64,000 nt of DNA from assembly GCA_003116995.1 (NCBI GenBank), contig BDSL01000060.1, forward strand, positions 575,526 through 639,525. The letters are read 5' to 3'. Position numbers and translations under genes: made by a program. Origin of the DNA: Yamagishiella unicocca. Its lineage: Eukaryota; Chlorophyta; Chlorophyceae; Chlamydomonadales; Volvocaceae. The notes under the pieces were generated by a model. It was not told the DNA's origin. It made no database searches and saw nothing but the letters and a program-made list of their open reading frames with translations. Within the stretch, counting starts at the first letter, position 1; every line of letters starts with the position of its first letter. Below, piece after piece: positions 33,291-48,480 of the stretch.

Positions 33291-36200
33291 TTTTGGGCCA
33301 GCAGCAAACCGCAAGAGGTACCTGAAAATGGCCATGGTGGTTAGCAAAGCACAGAGCAACGAGCTAACTGCCCAGGTTTGCCTTGTCCTACAGGTGCAGT
33401 GCCTTGACCAAATGACACCAAACTTGCCGCTTTGATCTTTCAATGATATTTATAATCAATACCGAAAGTTTTGGGGGCCAGCAGCAAACCGCAAGAGGTA
33501 CCTGAAAATGGCCATGGTGGTTAGCAAAGCACAGAGCAACGAGCTAACTGCCCAGGTTTGCCTTGTCCTACAGGTGGCAGTGCCTTGACCAAATGACACC
33601 CAACTGCGCTTTTGATCTTTCAATGATTTTATAATCAATACCGAAAGTTTTTGGCCAGCAGCAAACCGCAAGAGGTACCTGAAAATGGCCATGGTGGTTA
33701 GCAAAGCACAGAGCAACGAGCTAACTGCCCAGGTTTGCCTTGTCCTACAGGTGCAGTGCCTTGACCAAATGACACCAAACCTTGCGCTTTGATCTTTCAA
33801 TGATATTTATAATCAATACGAAGGTTTTGGGGCCAGCAGCAAACCGCAAGAGGTACCTGAAAATGGCCATGGTGGTTAGCAAAGCACAGAGCAACGAGCT
33901 AATGCCCAGGTTTTGCCTTGTCCTACAGGTGCAGTGCCTTGACCAAATGACACCAACTTGCGCTTTGATCTTTCAATGATATTTATAATCAATACCGAAA
34001 GTTTTTGGGGCCAGCAGCAAACCGCAAGAGGTACCTGAAAATGGCCATGGTGGTTAGCAAAGCACAGAGCAAGAGCTAACTGCCCAGGTTTGCCTTGTCC
34101 TACAGGTGCAGTGCCTTGACCAAATGACACCAAACTGCGCTTTGATCTTTCAATGATATTTATAATCAATACCGAAAGTTTTTGGGGCCAGCAGCAAACC
34201 GCAAGAGGTACCTGAAAATGGCCATGGTGGTTAGCAAAGCACAGAGCAAGGAGCTAACTGCCCAGGTTTGCCTTGTCCTACAGGTGCAGTGCCTTGACCA
34301 AATGGCACCAACTGCGCTTTGATCTTTCAATGATATTTATAATAATACACGAAGTTTTAGGGCCAGCAGCAAACCGCAAGAGGTACCTGAAAATGGCCAT
34401 GGTGGTTAGCAAAGCACAGAGCAACGAGCTAACTGCCCAGGTTTGCCTTGTCCTACAGGTGCAGTGCCTTGACCAAATGACACCAAACTTGCGCTTTGAT
34501 CTTTCAATGATATTTATAATCAATACCGGAAAGTTCTTAGGCCAGCAGCAAACCGCAAGAGGTACCTGAAAATGGCCATGGTGGTTAGCAAGCACAGAGC
34601 AACGAGCTAACTGCCCAGGTTTGCCTTGTCCTACAGGTGCAGTGCCTTGACCAAATGACACCAAACTTGCGCTTTGATCTTTCAATGATATTTATAATCA
34701 ATACCGAAAGTTCTTGGGCCAGCAGCAAACCGCAAGAGGTACCTGAAAATGGCCATGGTGGTTAGCAAAGCACAGAGCAAGAGCTAACTGCCCAGGTTTG
34801 CCTTGTCCTACAGGTGCAGTGCCTTGACCAAATGACACCAAACTTGCGCTTTGATCTTTCAATGATATTTATAATCAATACCGAAAGTTTTGGGGCCAGC
34901 AGCAACGCAAGAGGTACCTGAAAATGGCCATGGTGGTTAGCAAAGCACAGAGCAACGAGCTAACTGCCCAGGTTTGCCTTGTCCTACAGGTGCAGTGCCT
35001 TGACCAATGAACCAAACTTGCGCTTTGATCTTTCAATGATTTTATAATCATACCGAAAGTTCTTGGGCCAGCAGCAAACCGCAAGAGGTACCTAAAATGG
35101 CCATGGTGGTTAGCAAAGCACAGAGCAACGAGCTAACTGCCCAGGTTTGCCTTGTCCTACAGGTGCAGTGCCTTGACCAAATGACACCAAACTGCGCTTT
35201 GATCTTTCATGATATTTATAATCAATACCGGAAAGTTTGGGGCCAGCAGCAACCGCAAGAGGACCTGAAAATGGCCATGGTGGTTAGCAAAGCACAGAGC
35301 AAGAGCTAACTGCCCAGGTTTGCCTTGTCCTACAGGTGCAGTGCCTTGACCAAATGGCACCAAACTTGCGCTTTGATCTTTCAATGATATTTATAATCAA
35401 TACCGAAAGTTTTTAGGGCCAGCAGCAAACCGCAAGAGGTACCTGAAAATGGCCATGGTGGTTAGCAAAGCACAGAGCAACGAGCTAACTGCCCAGGTTT
35501 GCCTTGTCCTACAGGTGCAGTGCCTTGACCAAATGACACCAAACTTGCGCTTTGATCTTTCAATGATATTATAATCAATACCGAAAGTTCTTGGGCCAGC
35601 AGCAACCGCAAGAGGTATCCTGAAAATGGCCATGGTGGTTAGCAAAGCACAGAGCAACGAGCTAACTGCCCAGTTTTGCCTTGTCCTACAGGTGCAGTGC
35701 CTTGACCAAATGACACCAAACTTGCGCTTTTGATCTTTCAAATGATATTTAAATCAATACCGAAAGTTTGGGGCCAGCCAGCAAACCGGCAAGAAGGTAC
35801 CTGAAAATGGCCATGGTGGTTAGCAAAGCACAGAGCAACGAGCTAACTGCCCAGGTTTGCCTTGTCCTACAGGTGCAGTGCCTTGACCAAATGGCACCAA
35901 ACTTGCGCTTTGATCTTTAAATGATATTTATAATCAATACCGAAAGTTTTAGGCCAGCAGCAAACCGCAAGAGGTACCTGAAAATGGCCATGGTGGTTAG
36001 CAGAGCACAGGCAACGAGCTAACTGCCCAGGTTTGCCTTGTCCTACAGGTGCAGTGCCTTGACCAAATGACACCAACTTGCGCTTTGATCTTTCAATGAT
36101 ATTTATAATCAATACCGAAAGTTTGGGGCCAGCAGCAAACCGCAAGAGGTACCTGAAAATGGCCATGGTGGTTTAGCAAAGCACAGAGCAACGAGCTAAC

Positions 36201-39200
36201 TGCCCAGGTTTGCCTTGTCCTACAGGTGCAGTGCCTTGACCAAATGGCACCAAACTGCGCTTTGATCTTTCAAATGATATTTATAATCAATACCGAAAGT
36301 TCTTAGGGCCAGCAGCAAACCGCAAGAGGTACCTGAAAATGGCCATGGTGGTTAGCAAAGCACAGAGCAAGAGCTAACTGCCCAGGTTTGCCTTGTCCTA
36401 CAGGTGCAGTGCCTTGACCAAATGGCACCAAACTTGCGCTTTGATCTTTCAATGATATTTATAATCAATACCGAAAGTTTTGGGGCCAGCAGCAAACCGC
36501 AAGAGGTACCTGAAAATGGCCATGGTGGTTAGCAAAGCACAGAGCAAAGCTAACTGCCCAGGTTTGCCTTGTCCTACAGGTGCAGTGCCTTGACCAAATG
36601 GCACCAAACTTGCGCTTTGATCTTTCAATGATTTATAATCAATACCGAAAGTTTTGGGGCCAGCAGCAAACCGCAAGAGGTACCTGAAAATGGCCATGGT
36701 GGTTAGCAAAGCACAGAGCAACGAGCTAACTGCCCAGGTTTGCCTTGTCCTACAGGTGCAGTGCCTTGACCAAATGGCACCAAACTTGCGCTTTGATCTT
36801 TCAATGATATTTATAATCAATACCGAAAGTTTTTGGGGCCAGCAGCAAACCGCAAGAGGTACCTGAAAATGGCCATGGTGGTTAGCAAAGCACAGAGCAA
36901 CGAGCTAACTGCCCAGGTTTGCCTTGTCCTACAGGTGCAGTGCCTTGACCAAATGGCACCAAACTTGCGCTTTGATCTTTCAATGATATTTATAATCAAT
37001 ACCGAAAGTTTTTGGGGCCAGCAGCAAACCGCAAGAGGTACCTGAAAATGGCCATGGTGGTTAGCAAAGCACAGAGCAAGAGCTAACTGCCCAGGTTTGC
37101 CTTGTCCTACAGGTGCAGTGCCTTGACCAAATGGCACCAAACTTGCGCTTTGATCTTTCAATGATATTTATAATCAATACCGAAAGTTTTGGGGCCAGCA
37201 GCAAACCGCAAGAGGTACCTGAAAATGGCCATGGTGGTTAGCAAGCACAGAGCAACGAGCTAACTGCCAGGTTTGCCTTGTCCTACAGGTGCAGTGCCTT
37301 GACCAAATGGCACCAAACTTGCGCTTTGATCTTTCAATGATATTTATAATCAATACCGAAAGTTTTGGGCCAGCAGCAAACCGCAAGAGGACCTGAAAAT
37401 GGCCATGGTGGTTAGCAAAGCACAGAGCAAAGCTAACTGCCAGGTTTGCCTTGTCCTACAGGTGCAGTGCCTTGACCAAATGGCACCAAACTTGCGCTTT
37501 GATCTTTCAATGATATTTATAATCAATACCGAAAGTTTTTGGGGCCAGCAGCAAACCGCAAGAGGTACCTGAAAATGGCCATGGTGGTTAGCAAGCACAG
37601 AGCAACGAGCTAACTGCCCAGGTTTGCCTTGTCCTACAGGTGCAGTGCCTTGACCAAATGACACCAAACTTGCGCTTTGATCTTTCAATGATATTTATAA
37701 TCAATACCGAAAGTTTTGGGGCCAGCAGCAAACCGCAAGAGGTACTGAAAATGGCCATGGTGGTTAGCAAAGCACAGAGCAACGAGCTAACTGCCCAGGT
37801 TTGCCTTGTCCTACAGTGCAGTGCCTTGACCAAATGGCACCAAACTTGCGCCTTTGATCTTTCAATGATATTTATAATCAATACCGAAAGTTTTTGGGGC
37901 CAGCAGCAAACCGCAAGAGGTACCTGAAAATGGCCCATGGTGGTTAGCAAAGCACAGAGCAAAGCTAACTGCCCAGGTTTGCCTTGTCCTACAGGTGCAG
38001 TGCCTTGACCAAATGGCACCAAACTTGCGCTTTGATCTTTCAATGATATTTATAATCAATACCGAAAGTTTTGGGGCCAGCAGCAAACCGCAAGAGTACC
38101 TGAAAATGGCCATGGTGGTTAGCAAAGCACAGAGCAACGAGCTAACTGCCCAGGTTTGCCTTGTCCTACAGGTGCAGTGCCTTGACCAAATGGCACCAAA
38201 CTTGCGCTTTGATCTTTCAATGATATTTATAATCAATACCGAAAGTTTTGGGGCCAGCAGCAAACCGCAAGAGGACCTGAAAATGGCCATGGTGGTTAGC
38301 AAAGCACAGAGCAACGAGCTAACTGCCCAGGTTTGCCTTGTCCTACAGGTGCAGTGCCTTGACCAAATGGCACCAAACTTGCGCTTTGATCTTTCAATGA
38401 TATTTATAATCAATACCGAAAGTTTTGGGGCCAGCAGCAAACCGCAAGAGTACCTGAAAATGGCCATGGTGGTTAGCAAAGCACAGAGCAAAGCTAACTG
38501 CCCAGGTTTGCCTTGTCCTACAGGTGCAGTGCCTTGACCAAATGGCACCAAACTTGCGCTTTGATCTTTCAATGATATTTATAATCAATACCGAAAGTTT
38601 TGGGCCAGCAGCAAACCGCAAGAGGTACCTGAAAATGGCCATGGTGGTTAGCAAAGCACAGAGCAACGAGCTAACTGCCCAGGTTTGCCTTGTCCTACAG
38701 GTGCAGTGCCTTGACCAAAATGGCACCAAACTTGCGCTTTGATCTTTCAATGATATTTATAATCAATACCGAAAGTTTTGGGGCCAGCAGCAAACCGCAA
38801 GAGGTACCTGAAAATGGCCATGGTGGTTAGCAAAGCACAGAGCAACGAGCTAACTGCCCAGGTTTGCCTTGTCCTACAGGTGCAGTGCCTTGACCCAAAT
38901 GGCACCAAACTTGCTTTGATCTTTCAATGATATTTATAATCAATACCGAAAGTTTTGGGGCCAGCAGCAAACCGCAAGAGGTACCTGAAAATGGCCATGG
39001 TGGTTAGCAAAGCACAGAGCAATGAGCTAACTGCCCAGGTTTGCCTTGTCCTACAGGTGCAGTGCCTTGACCAAATGGCACCAAACTTGCGCTTTGATCT
39101 TTCAATGATATTTATAATCAATACCGAAAGTTTTGGGCCAGCAGCAAACCGCAAGAGGTACCTGAAAATGGCCATGGTGGTTAGCAAAGCACAGAGCAAC

Positions 39201-42200
39201 GAGCTAACTGCCCAGGTTTGCCTTGTCCTACAGGTGCAGTGCCTTGACCAAATGGCACCAAAACTTGCGCTTTGATCTTTCAATGATATTTATAATCAAT
39301 ACCGAAAGTTTTTGGGGCCAGCAGCAAACCGCAAGAGGTACCTGAAAATGGCCATGGTGGTTAGCAAGCACAGAGCAACGAGCTAACTGCCCAGGTTTGC
39401 CTTGTCCTACAGGTGCAGTGCCTTGACCAAATGGCACCAACTTGCGCTTTGATCTTTCAATGATATTTATAATCAATACCGAAAGTTTTGGGGCCAGCAG
39501 CAAACCGCAAGAGGTACCTGAAAATGGCCATGGTGGTTAGCAAAGCAAGAGCAACGAGCTAACTGCCCAGGTTTGCCTTGTCCTACAGGTGCAGTGCCTT
39601 GACCAAATGGCACCAAACTTGCGCTTTGATCTTTCAATGATATTTATAATCAATACCGAAAGTTTTGGGGCCAGCAGCAAACCGCAAGAGGACCTGAAAA
39701 TGGCCATGGTGGTTAGCAAAGCACAGAGCAACGAGCTAACTGCCCAGGTTTGCCTTGTCCTACAGGTGCAGTGCCTTGACCAAATGGCACCAAACTTGCG
39801 CTTTGATCTTTCAATGATATTTATAATCAATACCGAAAGTTTTGGGGCCAGCAGCAAACCGCAAGAGGTACCTGAAAATGGCCATGGTGGTTAGCAAAGC
39901 ACAGAGCAACGAGCTAACTGCCCAGGTTTGCCTTGTCCTACAGGTGCAGTGCCTTGACCAAATGGCACCAAACTTGCGCTTTGATCTTTCAATGATATTT
40001 ATAATCAACCGAAAGTTTGGGGCCAGCAGCAAACCGCAAGAGGTACCTGAAAATGGCCATGGTGGTTAGCAAAGCACAGAGCAACGAGCTAACTGCCCAG
40101 GTTTGCCTTGTCCTACAGGTGCAGTGCCTTGACCAAATGGCACCAAACTTGCGCTTTGATCTTTCAATGATATTTATAATCAATACCGAAAGTTTGGGGC
40201 CAGCAGCAAACCGCAAGAGGTACCTGAAAATGGCCATGGTGGTTAGCAAAGCACAGAGCAAAGCTAACTGCCCAGGTTTGCCTTGTCCTACAGGTGCAGT
40301 GCCTTGACCAAATGGCACCAAACTTGCGCTTTGATCTTTCAATGATATTTATAATCAATACCGAAAGTTTTGGGGCCAGCAGCAAACCGCAAGAGGTACC
40401 TGAAAATGGCCATGGTGGTTAGCAAAGCACAGAGCAACGAGCTAACTGCCCAGGTTTGCCTTGTCCTACAGGCAGTGCCTTGACCAAATGGCACCAAACT
40501 TGCGCTTTGATCTTTCAATGATATTTATAATCAATACCGAAAGTTTTGGGGCAAGCAAACCGCAAGAGGTACCTGAAAATGGCCATGGTGGTTAGCAAAG
40601 CACAGAGCAACGAGCTACTGCCCAGGTTTGCCTTGTCCTACAGGTGCAGTGCCTTGACCAAATGGCACCAAACTTGCGCTTTGATCTTTCATGATATTTA
40701 TAATCAATACCGAAAGTTTGGGGCCAGCAGCAAACCGCAAGAGGTACCTGAAAATGGCCATGGTGGTTAGCAAAGCAGAGCAACGAGCTAACTGCCCAGG
40801 TTTGCCTTGTCCTACAGGTGCAGTGCCTTGACCAAATGGCACCAAACTTGCGCTTTGATCTTTCAATGATATTTATAATCAATACCGAAAGTTTTGGGGC
40901 CAGCAGCAAACCGCAAGAGGTACCTGAAAATGGCCATGGTGGTTAGCAAAGCACAGAGCAAAGCTAACTGCCCAGGTTTGCCTTGTCCTACAGGTGCAGT
41001 GCCTTGACCAAATGGCACCAAACTTGCGCTTTGATCTTTAATGATATTTATAATCAATACCGAAAGTTTTGGGGCCAGCAGCAAACCGCAAGAGGTACCT
41101 GAAAATGGCCATGGTGGTTAGCAAAGCACAGAGCAAAGCTAACTGCCCAGGTTTGCCTTGTCCTACAGGTGCAGTGCCTTGACCAAATGGCACCAAACTT
41201 GCGCTTTGATCTTTCAATGATATTTATAATCACCGAAAGTTTTTGGGGCCAGCAGCAAACCGCAAGAGGTACCTGAAAATGGCCATGGTGGTTAGCAAAG
41301 CACAGAGCAACGAGCTAACTGCCCAGGTTTGCCTTGTCCTACAGGTGCAGTGCCTTGACCAAATGGCACCAAACTTGCGCTTTGATCTTTCAATGATATT
41401 TATAATCAATACCGAAAGTTTTGGGGCCAGCAGCAAACCGCAAGAGGTACCTGAAAATGGCCATGGTGGTTAGCAAAGCACAGAGCAACGAGCTAACTGC
41501 CCAGGTTTGCCTTGTCCTACAGGTGCAGTGCCTTGACCAAATGGCACCAAACTTGCGCTTTGATCTTTCAATGATATTTATAATCAATACCGAAAGTTTT
41601 GGGCCAGCAGCAAACCGCAAGAGGACCTGAAAATGGCCATGGTGGTTAGCAAAGCACAGAGCAACGAGCTAACTGCCCAGGTTTGCCTTGTCCTACAGGT
41701 GCAGTGCCTTGACCAAATGGCACCAAACTTGCGCTTTGATCTTTCAATGATATTTATAATCAATACCGAAAGTTTTGGGGCCAGCAGCAAACCGCAAAGG
41801 TACCTGAAAATGGCCATGGTGGTTAGCAAAGCACAGAGCAACGAGCTAACTGCCCAGGTTTGCCTTGTCCTACAGGTGCAGTGCCTTGACCAAATGGCAC
41901 CAAACTTGCGCTTTGATCTTTCAATGATATTTAATAATACCGAAAGTTTTGGGGCCAGCAGCAAACCGCAAGAGGTACCTGAAAATGGCCATGGTGGTTA
42001 GCAAAGCACAGAGCAACGAGCTAACTGCCCAGGTTTGCCTTGTCCTACAGGTGCAGTGCCTTGACCAAATGGCACCAAACTTGCGCTTTGATCTTTCAAT
42101 GATATTTATAATCAATACCGAAAGTTTTGGGGCCAGCAGCAAACCGCAAGAGGTACCTGAAAATGGCCATGGTGGTTAGCAAAGCACAGAGCAAGAGCTA

Positions 42201-45200
42201 ACTGCCCAGGTTTGCCTTGTCCTACAGGTGCAGTGCCTTGACCAAATGACCAAACTTGCGCTTTGATCTTTCAATGATATTTATAATCAATACCGAAAGT
42301 TTTGGGCCAGCAGCAAACCGCAAGAGGTTGGCCATCAAAGCAAGAGCAACGAGCTAACTGCCAGGTTTGCCTTGTCCTACAGGTGCAGTGCCTTGACCAA
42401 ATGGCACCAAACTTGCGCTTTGATCTTTCAATGATATTTATAATCAATACCGAAAGTTTTGGGGCCAGCAGCAAACCGCAAGAGGTACCTGAAAATGGCC
42501 ATGGTGGTTAGCAAAGCACAGAGCAACGAGCTAACTGCCCAGGTTTGCCTTGTCCTACAGGTGCAGTGCCTTGACCAAATGGCACCAAACTTGCGCTTTG
42601 ATCTTTCAATGATATTTATAATCAATACCGAAAGTTTGGGCCAGGCAGCAAACCGCAAGAGGTACCTGAAAATGGCCATGGTGGTTAGCAAAGCACAGAG
42701 CAAAGCTAACTGCCCAGGTTTGCCTTGTCCTACAGGTGCAGTGCCTTGACCAAATGGCACCAAACTTGCGCTTTGATCTTTCAATGATATTTATAATCAA
42801 TACCGAAAGATTTGGGGCGCAGCAACCGCAAGAGGTACCTGAAAATGGCCATGGTGGTTAGCTAAGCACAGAGCAACGGGCTAACTGCCCAGGTTTGCCT
42901 TGTCCTACAGGTGCAGTGCCTTGACCAAATGGCACCAAACTTGCGCTTTGATCTTTCAATGATATTTATAATCAATACCGAAAGATTTTGGGCCAGCAGC
43001 AAACCGCAAGAGGACCTGAAAATGGCCATGGTGGTTAGCAAAGCACAGAGCAACAGCTAACTGCCCAGGTTTGCCTTGTCCTACAGGTGCAGTGCCTTGA
43101 CCAAATGGCACCAAACTTGCGCTTTGATCTTTCAATGATATTTATAATCAATACCGAAAGATTTGGGCCAGCAGCAAACCGCAAGAGGTACCTGAAAATG
43201 GCCATGGTGGTTAGCAAAGCACAGAGCAACGGGCTAACTGCCCAGGTTTGCCTTGTCCTACAGGTGCAGTGCCTTGACCAAATGGCACCAAACTTGCGCT
43301 TTGATCTTTCAATGATATTTATAATCAATACCGAAATTTTGGGCCGCAGCAAACCGCAAGAGGTACCTGAAAATGGCCATGGTGGTTAGCAAAGCACAGA
43401 GCAACAGCTAACTGCCCAGGTTTGCCTTGTCCTACAGGTGCAGTGCCTTGACCAAATGGCACCAAACTTGCGCTTTGATCTTTCAATGATATTTATAATC
43501 AATACCGAAAGTTTGGGGCCAGCAGCAACCGCAAGAGGTACCTGAAAATGGCCATGGTGGTTAGCAAAGCACGAGCACGAGCTAACTGCCCAGGTTTGCC
43601 TTGTCCTACAGGTTGCAGTGCCTTGACCAAATGACACCAAACTTGCGCTTTGATCTTTCAATGATATTTATAATCAATACCGAAAGTTTTGGGGCCAGCA
43701 GCAAACCGCAAGAGGTACCTGAAAATGGCCATGGTGGTTAGCAAGCACAGAGCAAGAGCTACTGCCCAGGTTTGCTTGTCCTACAGGTGCAGTGCCTTGA
43801 CCAAATGACACCAAACTGCGCTTTGATCTTTCAATGATATTTATAATCAATACCGAAGTTTTGGGGCCAGCAGCAAACCGCAAGAGGTACCTGAAAATGG
43901 CCATTGGTGGTTAGCAAAGCACAGAGCAACGAGCTAACTGCCCAGGTTTGCCTTGTCCTACAGGTGCAGTGCCTTGACCAAATGGCACCAAACTTGCGCT
44001 TTGATCTTTCAATGATATTTATAATCAATACCGAAAGTTTTTGGGCCAGCAGCAAACCGCAAGAGGTACCTGAAAATGGCCATGGTGGTTAGCAAAGCAC
44101 AGAGCAACAGTAACTGCCCAGGTTTGCCTTGTCCTACAGGTGCGTGCCTTGACCAAATGGCACCAAACTTGCGCTTTGATCTTTCAATGATATTTTATAA
44201 TCAATACCGAAAGTTTATTGGGCCAGCAGCAAACCGCAAAGGTACCTGAAAATGGCCATGGTGGTTAGCAAAGCACAGAGCAACAGCTAACTGCCCAGGT
44301 TTGCCTTGTCCTACAGGTGCAGTGCCTTGACCAAATGGCACCAAACTTGCGCTTTGATCTTTCAATGATATTTATAATCAATACCGAAAGTTTTGGGGCC
44401 AGCAGCAAACCGCAAGAGGACCTGAAAATGGCCATGGTGGTTAGCAAAGCACAGAGCAACGAGCTAACTGCCCAGGTTTGCCTTGTCCTACAGGTGCAGT
44501 GCCTTGACCAAATGGCACCAAACTTGCGCTTTGATCTTTCAATGATATTTATAATCAATACCGAAAGTTTTTGGGGCAGCAGCAAACCGCAAGAGGTACC
44601 TGAAAATGGCCATGGTGGTTAGCAAAGCACAGAGCAAGGAGCTAACTGCCCAGGTTTGCCTTGTCCTACAGGTGCAGTGCCTTGACCAAATGGCACCAAA
44701 CTGCGCTTTTGATCTTTCAATGAATCAATACCGAAAGTTTTGGGGCCAGCAGCAAACCGCAAGAGGTACCTGAAAATGGCCATGGTGGTTAGCAAAGCAC
44801 AGAGCAACAGCTAACTGCCCAGGTTTGCCTTGTCCTACAGGTGCAGTGCCTTGACCAAATGGCACCAAACTTGCGCTTTGATCTTTCAATGATATTTATA
44901 ATCAATACCGAAAGTTTTTGGGGCCAGCAGCAAACCGCAAGAGGTACCTGAAAATGGCCATGGTGGTTAGCAAAGCACAGAGCAACGAGCTAACTGCCCA
45001 GGTTTGCCTTGTCCTACAGGTGCAGTGCCTTGACCAAATGACACCAAACTTGCGCTTTGATCTTTCAATGATATTTATAATCAATACCGAAAGTTTTGGG
45101 GCCAGCAGCAAACCGCAAGAGGTACCTGAAAATGGCCATGGTGGTTAGCAAAGCACAGAGCAAGGAGCTAACTGCCCAGTTTGCCTTGTCCTACAGGTGC

Positions 45201-45600
45201 AGTGCCTTGACCAAATGGCACCAAACTTGCGCTTTGATCTTTCAATGATATTTATAATCAATACCGAAAGTGGGCCAGCAGCAAACCGCAAGAGGTACCT
45301 GAAAATGGCCATGGTGGTTAGCAAAGCACAGAGCAACAAGCTAACTGCCCAGGTTTGCCTTGTCCTACAGGTGCAGTGCCTTGACCAAATGGCACCAAAC
45401 TTGCGCTTTGATCTTTCAATGATATTTATAATCAATACCGAAAGTTTTGGGGCCAGCAGCAAACCGCAAGAGGTACCTGAATGGCCATGGTGGTTAGCAA
45501 AGCACAGAGCAACGAGCTAACTGCCCAGGTTTGCCTTGTCCTACAGGTGCAGTGCCTTGACCAAATGGCACCAAACTTGCGCTTTGATCTTTCAATGATA
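33291..45600 (+). repeat. indel-rich satellite zone
   Basis: Frequent single-base insertions or deletions in otherwise standard monomers, such as CCATTGGTGG near 43904, TTGCTTGTCC near 43774, AACTTGCCGC near 33425 and ATGATTTTATAA near 35036. A monomer near 42326 has lost part of the GTACCTGAAAATGGCC segment. From about 36 kb ATGGCACC replaces ATGACACC as the common form. Confidence 0.85.
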
Positions 45601-48480
45601 TTTATAATCAATACCGACGTTTTGGGGCCAGCAGCAAACCGGCAAGAGGTACCTGAAAATGGCCATGGTGGTTAGCTAAGCACAGAGCACGGCTAACTGC
45701 CCAGGTTTGCCTTGTCCTACAGGTGCAGTGCCTTGACCAAATGCACCAAACTTGCGCTTTGATCTTTCAATGATATTTATAATCAATACCGAACGTTTTG
45801 GGGCCAGCAGCAAACCGCAAGAGGTACCTGAAAATGGCCATGGTGGTTAGCTAAGCACAGAGCAACCGAGCTGCTGCCCAGGTTTGCCTTGTCCTACAGG
45901 TGCAGTGCCTTGACCAAATGGCACCAAACTTGCGCTTTGATCTTTCAATGATATTTATAATCAATACCGAACGTTTTGGGGCCAGCAGCAAACCGCAAGA
46001 GGTACCTGAAAATGGCCATGGTGGTTAGCTAAGCACAGAGCAACAAGCTGCTGCCCAGGTTTGCCTTGTCCTACAGGTGCAGTGCCTTGACCAAATGGCA
46101 CCAAACTTGCGCTTTGATCTTTCAATGATATTTATAATCAATACCGAACGTTTTGGGCCAGCAGCAAACCGCAAGAGGTACCTGAAAATGGCCATGGTGG
46201 TTAGCTAAGCACAGAGCAACGAGCTAGCTGCCCAGGTTTGCCTTGTCCTACAGGTGCAGTGCCTTGACCAAATGGCACCAAACTTGCGCTTTGATCTTTC
46301 AATGATATTTATAATCAATACCGAACGTTTGGGGCCAGCCAGCAAACCGCAAGAGGTACCTGAAAATGGCCATGGTGGTTAGCTAAAGCACAGAGCAACA
46401 AGCTGGCTGCCCAGGTTTGCCTTGTCCTACAGGTGCAGTGCCTTGACCAAATGGCACCAAACTTGCGCTTTGATCTTTCAATGATATTTATAATCAATAC
46501 CGAACGTTTTGGGGCCAGCAGCAAACCGCAAGAGGTACCTGAAAATGGCCATGGTGGTTAGCTAAGCACGAGCAACGAGCTGGCTGCCCAGGTTTGCCTT
46601 GTCCTACAGGTGCAGTGCCTTGACCAAATGGCACCAAACTTGCGCTTGATCTTTCAATGATATTTATAATCAATACCGAACGTTTTGGGCCAGCAGCAAA
46701 CCGCAAGAGGTACCTGAAAATGGCCATGGTGGTTTAGCGAAGCACAGAGCAACGAGCTGGCTGCCCAGGTTTGCCTTGTCCTACAGGTGCAGTGCCTTGA
46801 CCAAATGGCACCAAACTTGCGCTTTGATCTTTCAATGATATTTATAATCAATACCGAACGTTTTGGGGCCAGCAGCAAACCGCAAGAGGTACCTGAAAAT
46901 GGCCATGGTGGTTAGCTAAGCACAGAGCAACGAGCTGCTGCCCAGGTTTGCCTTGTCCTACAGGTGCAGTGCCTGACCAAATGGCACCAAACTTGCGCTT
47001 TGATCTTTCAATGATATTTATAATCAATACCGAACGTTTTGGGGCCAGCAGCAAACCGCAAGAGGTACCTGAAAATGGCCATGGTGGGTTAGCGAAGCAC
47101 AGAGCAACAAGCTGCTGCCCAGTTTGCCTTTGTCCTACAGGTGCAGTGCCTTGACCAAATGCACCAAACTGCGCTTTGAATCTTTCAATGATATTTATAA
47201 TCAATACCGAACGTTTTGGGGCCAGCAGCAAACCGCAAGAGGTACCTGAAAATGGCCATGGTGGTTAGCCAAGCACAGAGCAACAAGCTGGCTGCCCAGG
47301 TTTGCCTTGTCCTACAGGTGCAGTGCCTTGACCAAATGCACCAAACCTTGCGCTTTGATCTTTCAATGATATTTATAATCAATACCGAACGTTTTGGGGC
47401 CAGCAGCAAACCGCAAGAGGTACCTGAAAATGGCCATGGTGGTTAGCGAAGCACAGAGCAACAAGCTGGCTGCCCAGTTTGCCTTGTCCTACAGGTGCAG
47501 TGCCTTGACCAAATGGCACCAAACTTGCGCTTTATCTTTCAATGATATTTATAATCAATACCGAACGTTTTTGGGGCCAGCAGCAAACCGCAAGAGGTAC
47601 CTGAAAATGGCCATGGTGGTTAGCTAAGCACAGAGCAACGAGCTGGCTGCCCAGGTTTGCCTTGTCCTACAGGTGCAGTGCCTTGACCAAATGGCACCAA
47701 ACTTGCGCTTTGATCTTTCAATGATATTTATAATCAATACCGAACGTTTTGGGGCCAGCAGCAAACCGCAAGAGGTACCTGAAAATGGCCATGGTGGTTA
47801 GCAAAGCACAGAGCAACGAGCTGGCTGCCCAGGTTTGCCTGTCCTACAGGTGCAGTGCCTTGACCAAATGGCACCAAACTTGCGCTTTGATCTTTCAATG
47901 ATATTTATAATCAATACCGAACGTTTTGGGGCCAGCAGCAAACCGCAAGAGGTACCTGAAAATGGCCATGGTGGTTAGCTAAGCACAGAGCAACAAGCTG
48001 GCTGCCCAGGTTTGCCTTGTCCTACAGGTGCAGTGCCTTGACCAAATGGCACCAAACTTGCGCTTTGATCTTTCAATGATATTTATAATCAATACCGAAA
48101 CGTTTTGGGGCCAGCAGCAAACCGCAAGAGGTACCTGAAAATGGCCATGGTGGTTAGCGAAGCACAGAGCAACGAGCTGGACTGCCCAGGTTTGCCTTGT
48201 CCTACAGGTGCAGTGCCTTGACCAAATGGCACCAAACTTGCGCTTTGATCTTTCAATGATATTTATAATCAATACCGAACGTTTTGGGGCCAGCAGCAAA
48301 CCGCAAGAGGTACCTGAAAATGGCCATGGTGGTTAGCTAAGCACAGAGCAACGAGCTGGCTGCCCAGGTTTGCCTTGTCCTACAGGTGCAGTGCCTTGAC
48401 CAAATGGCACCAAACTTGCGCTTTGATCTTTCAATGATATTTATAATCAATACCGAACGTTTTTGGGGCCAGCAGCAAAC
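45601..48480 (+). repeat. transition to the CGAACG / GCTAAGCAC satellite type
   Basis: Over a few monomers ACCGAAAGTTTT becomes ACCGAACGTTTT (from 45.8 kb), TTAGCAAAGCAC becomes TTAGCTAAGCAC or TTAGCGAAGCAC (from 45.67 kb), and GAGCTAACTGCC becomes GAGCTGGCTGCC. The indel frequency falls off. Confidence 0.85.

Noticed and set aside
37862..38572. 236-codon minus-strand open frame
   Set aside because: The same repeat effect, with indels of the low-quality zone happening to keep the frame. The sequence is the repeated satellite translation.
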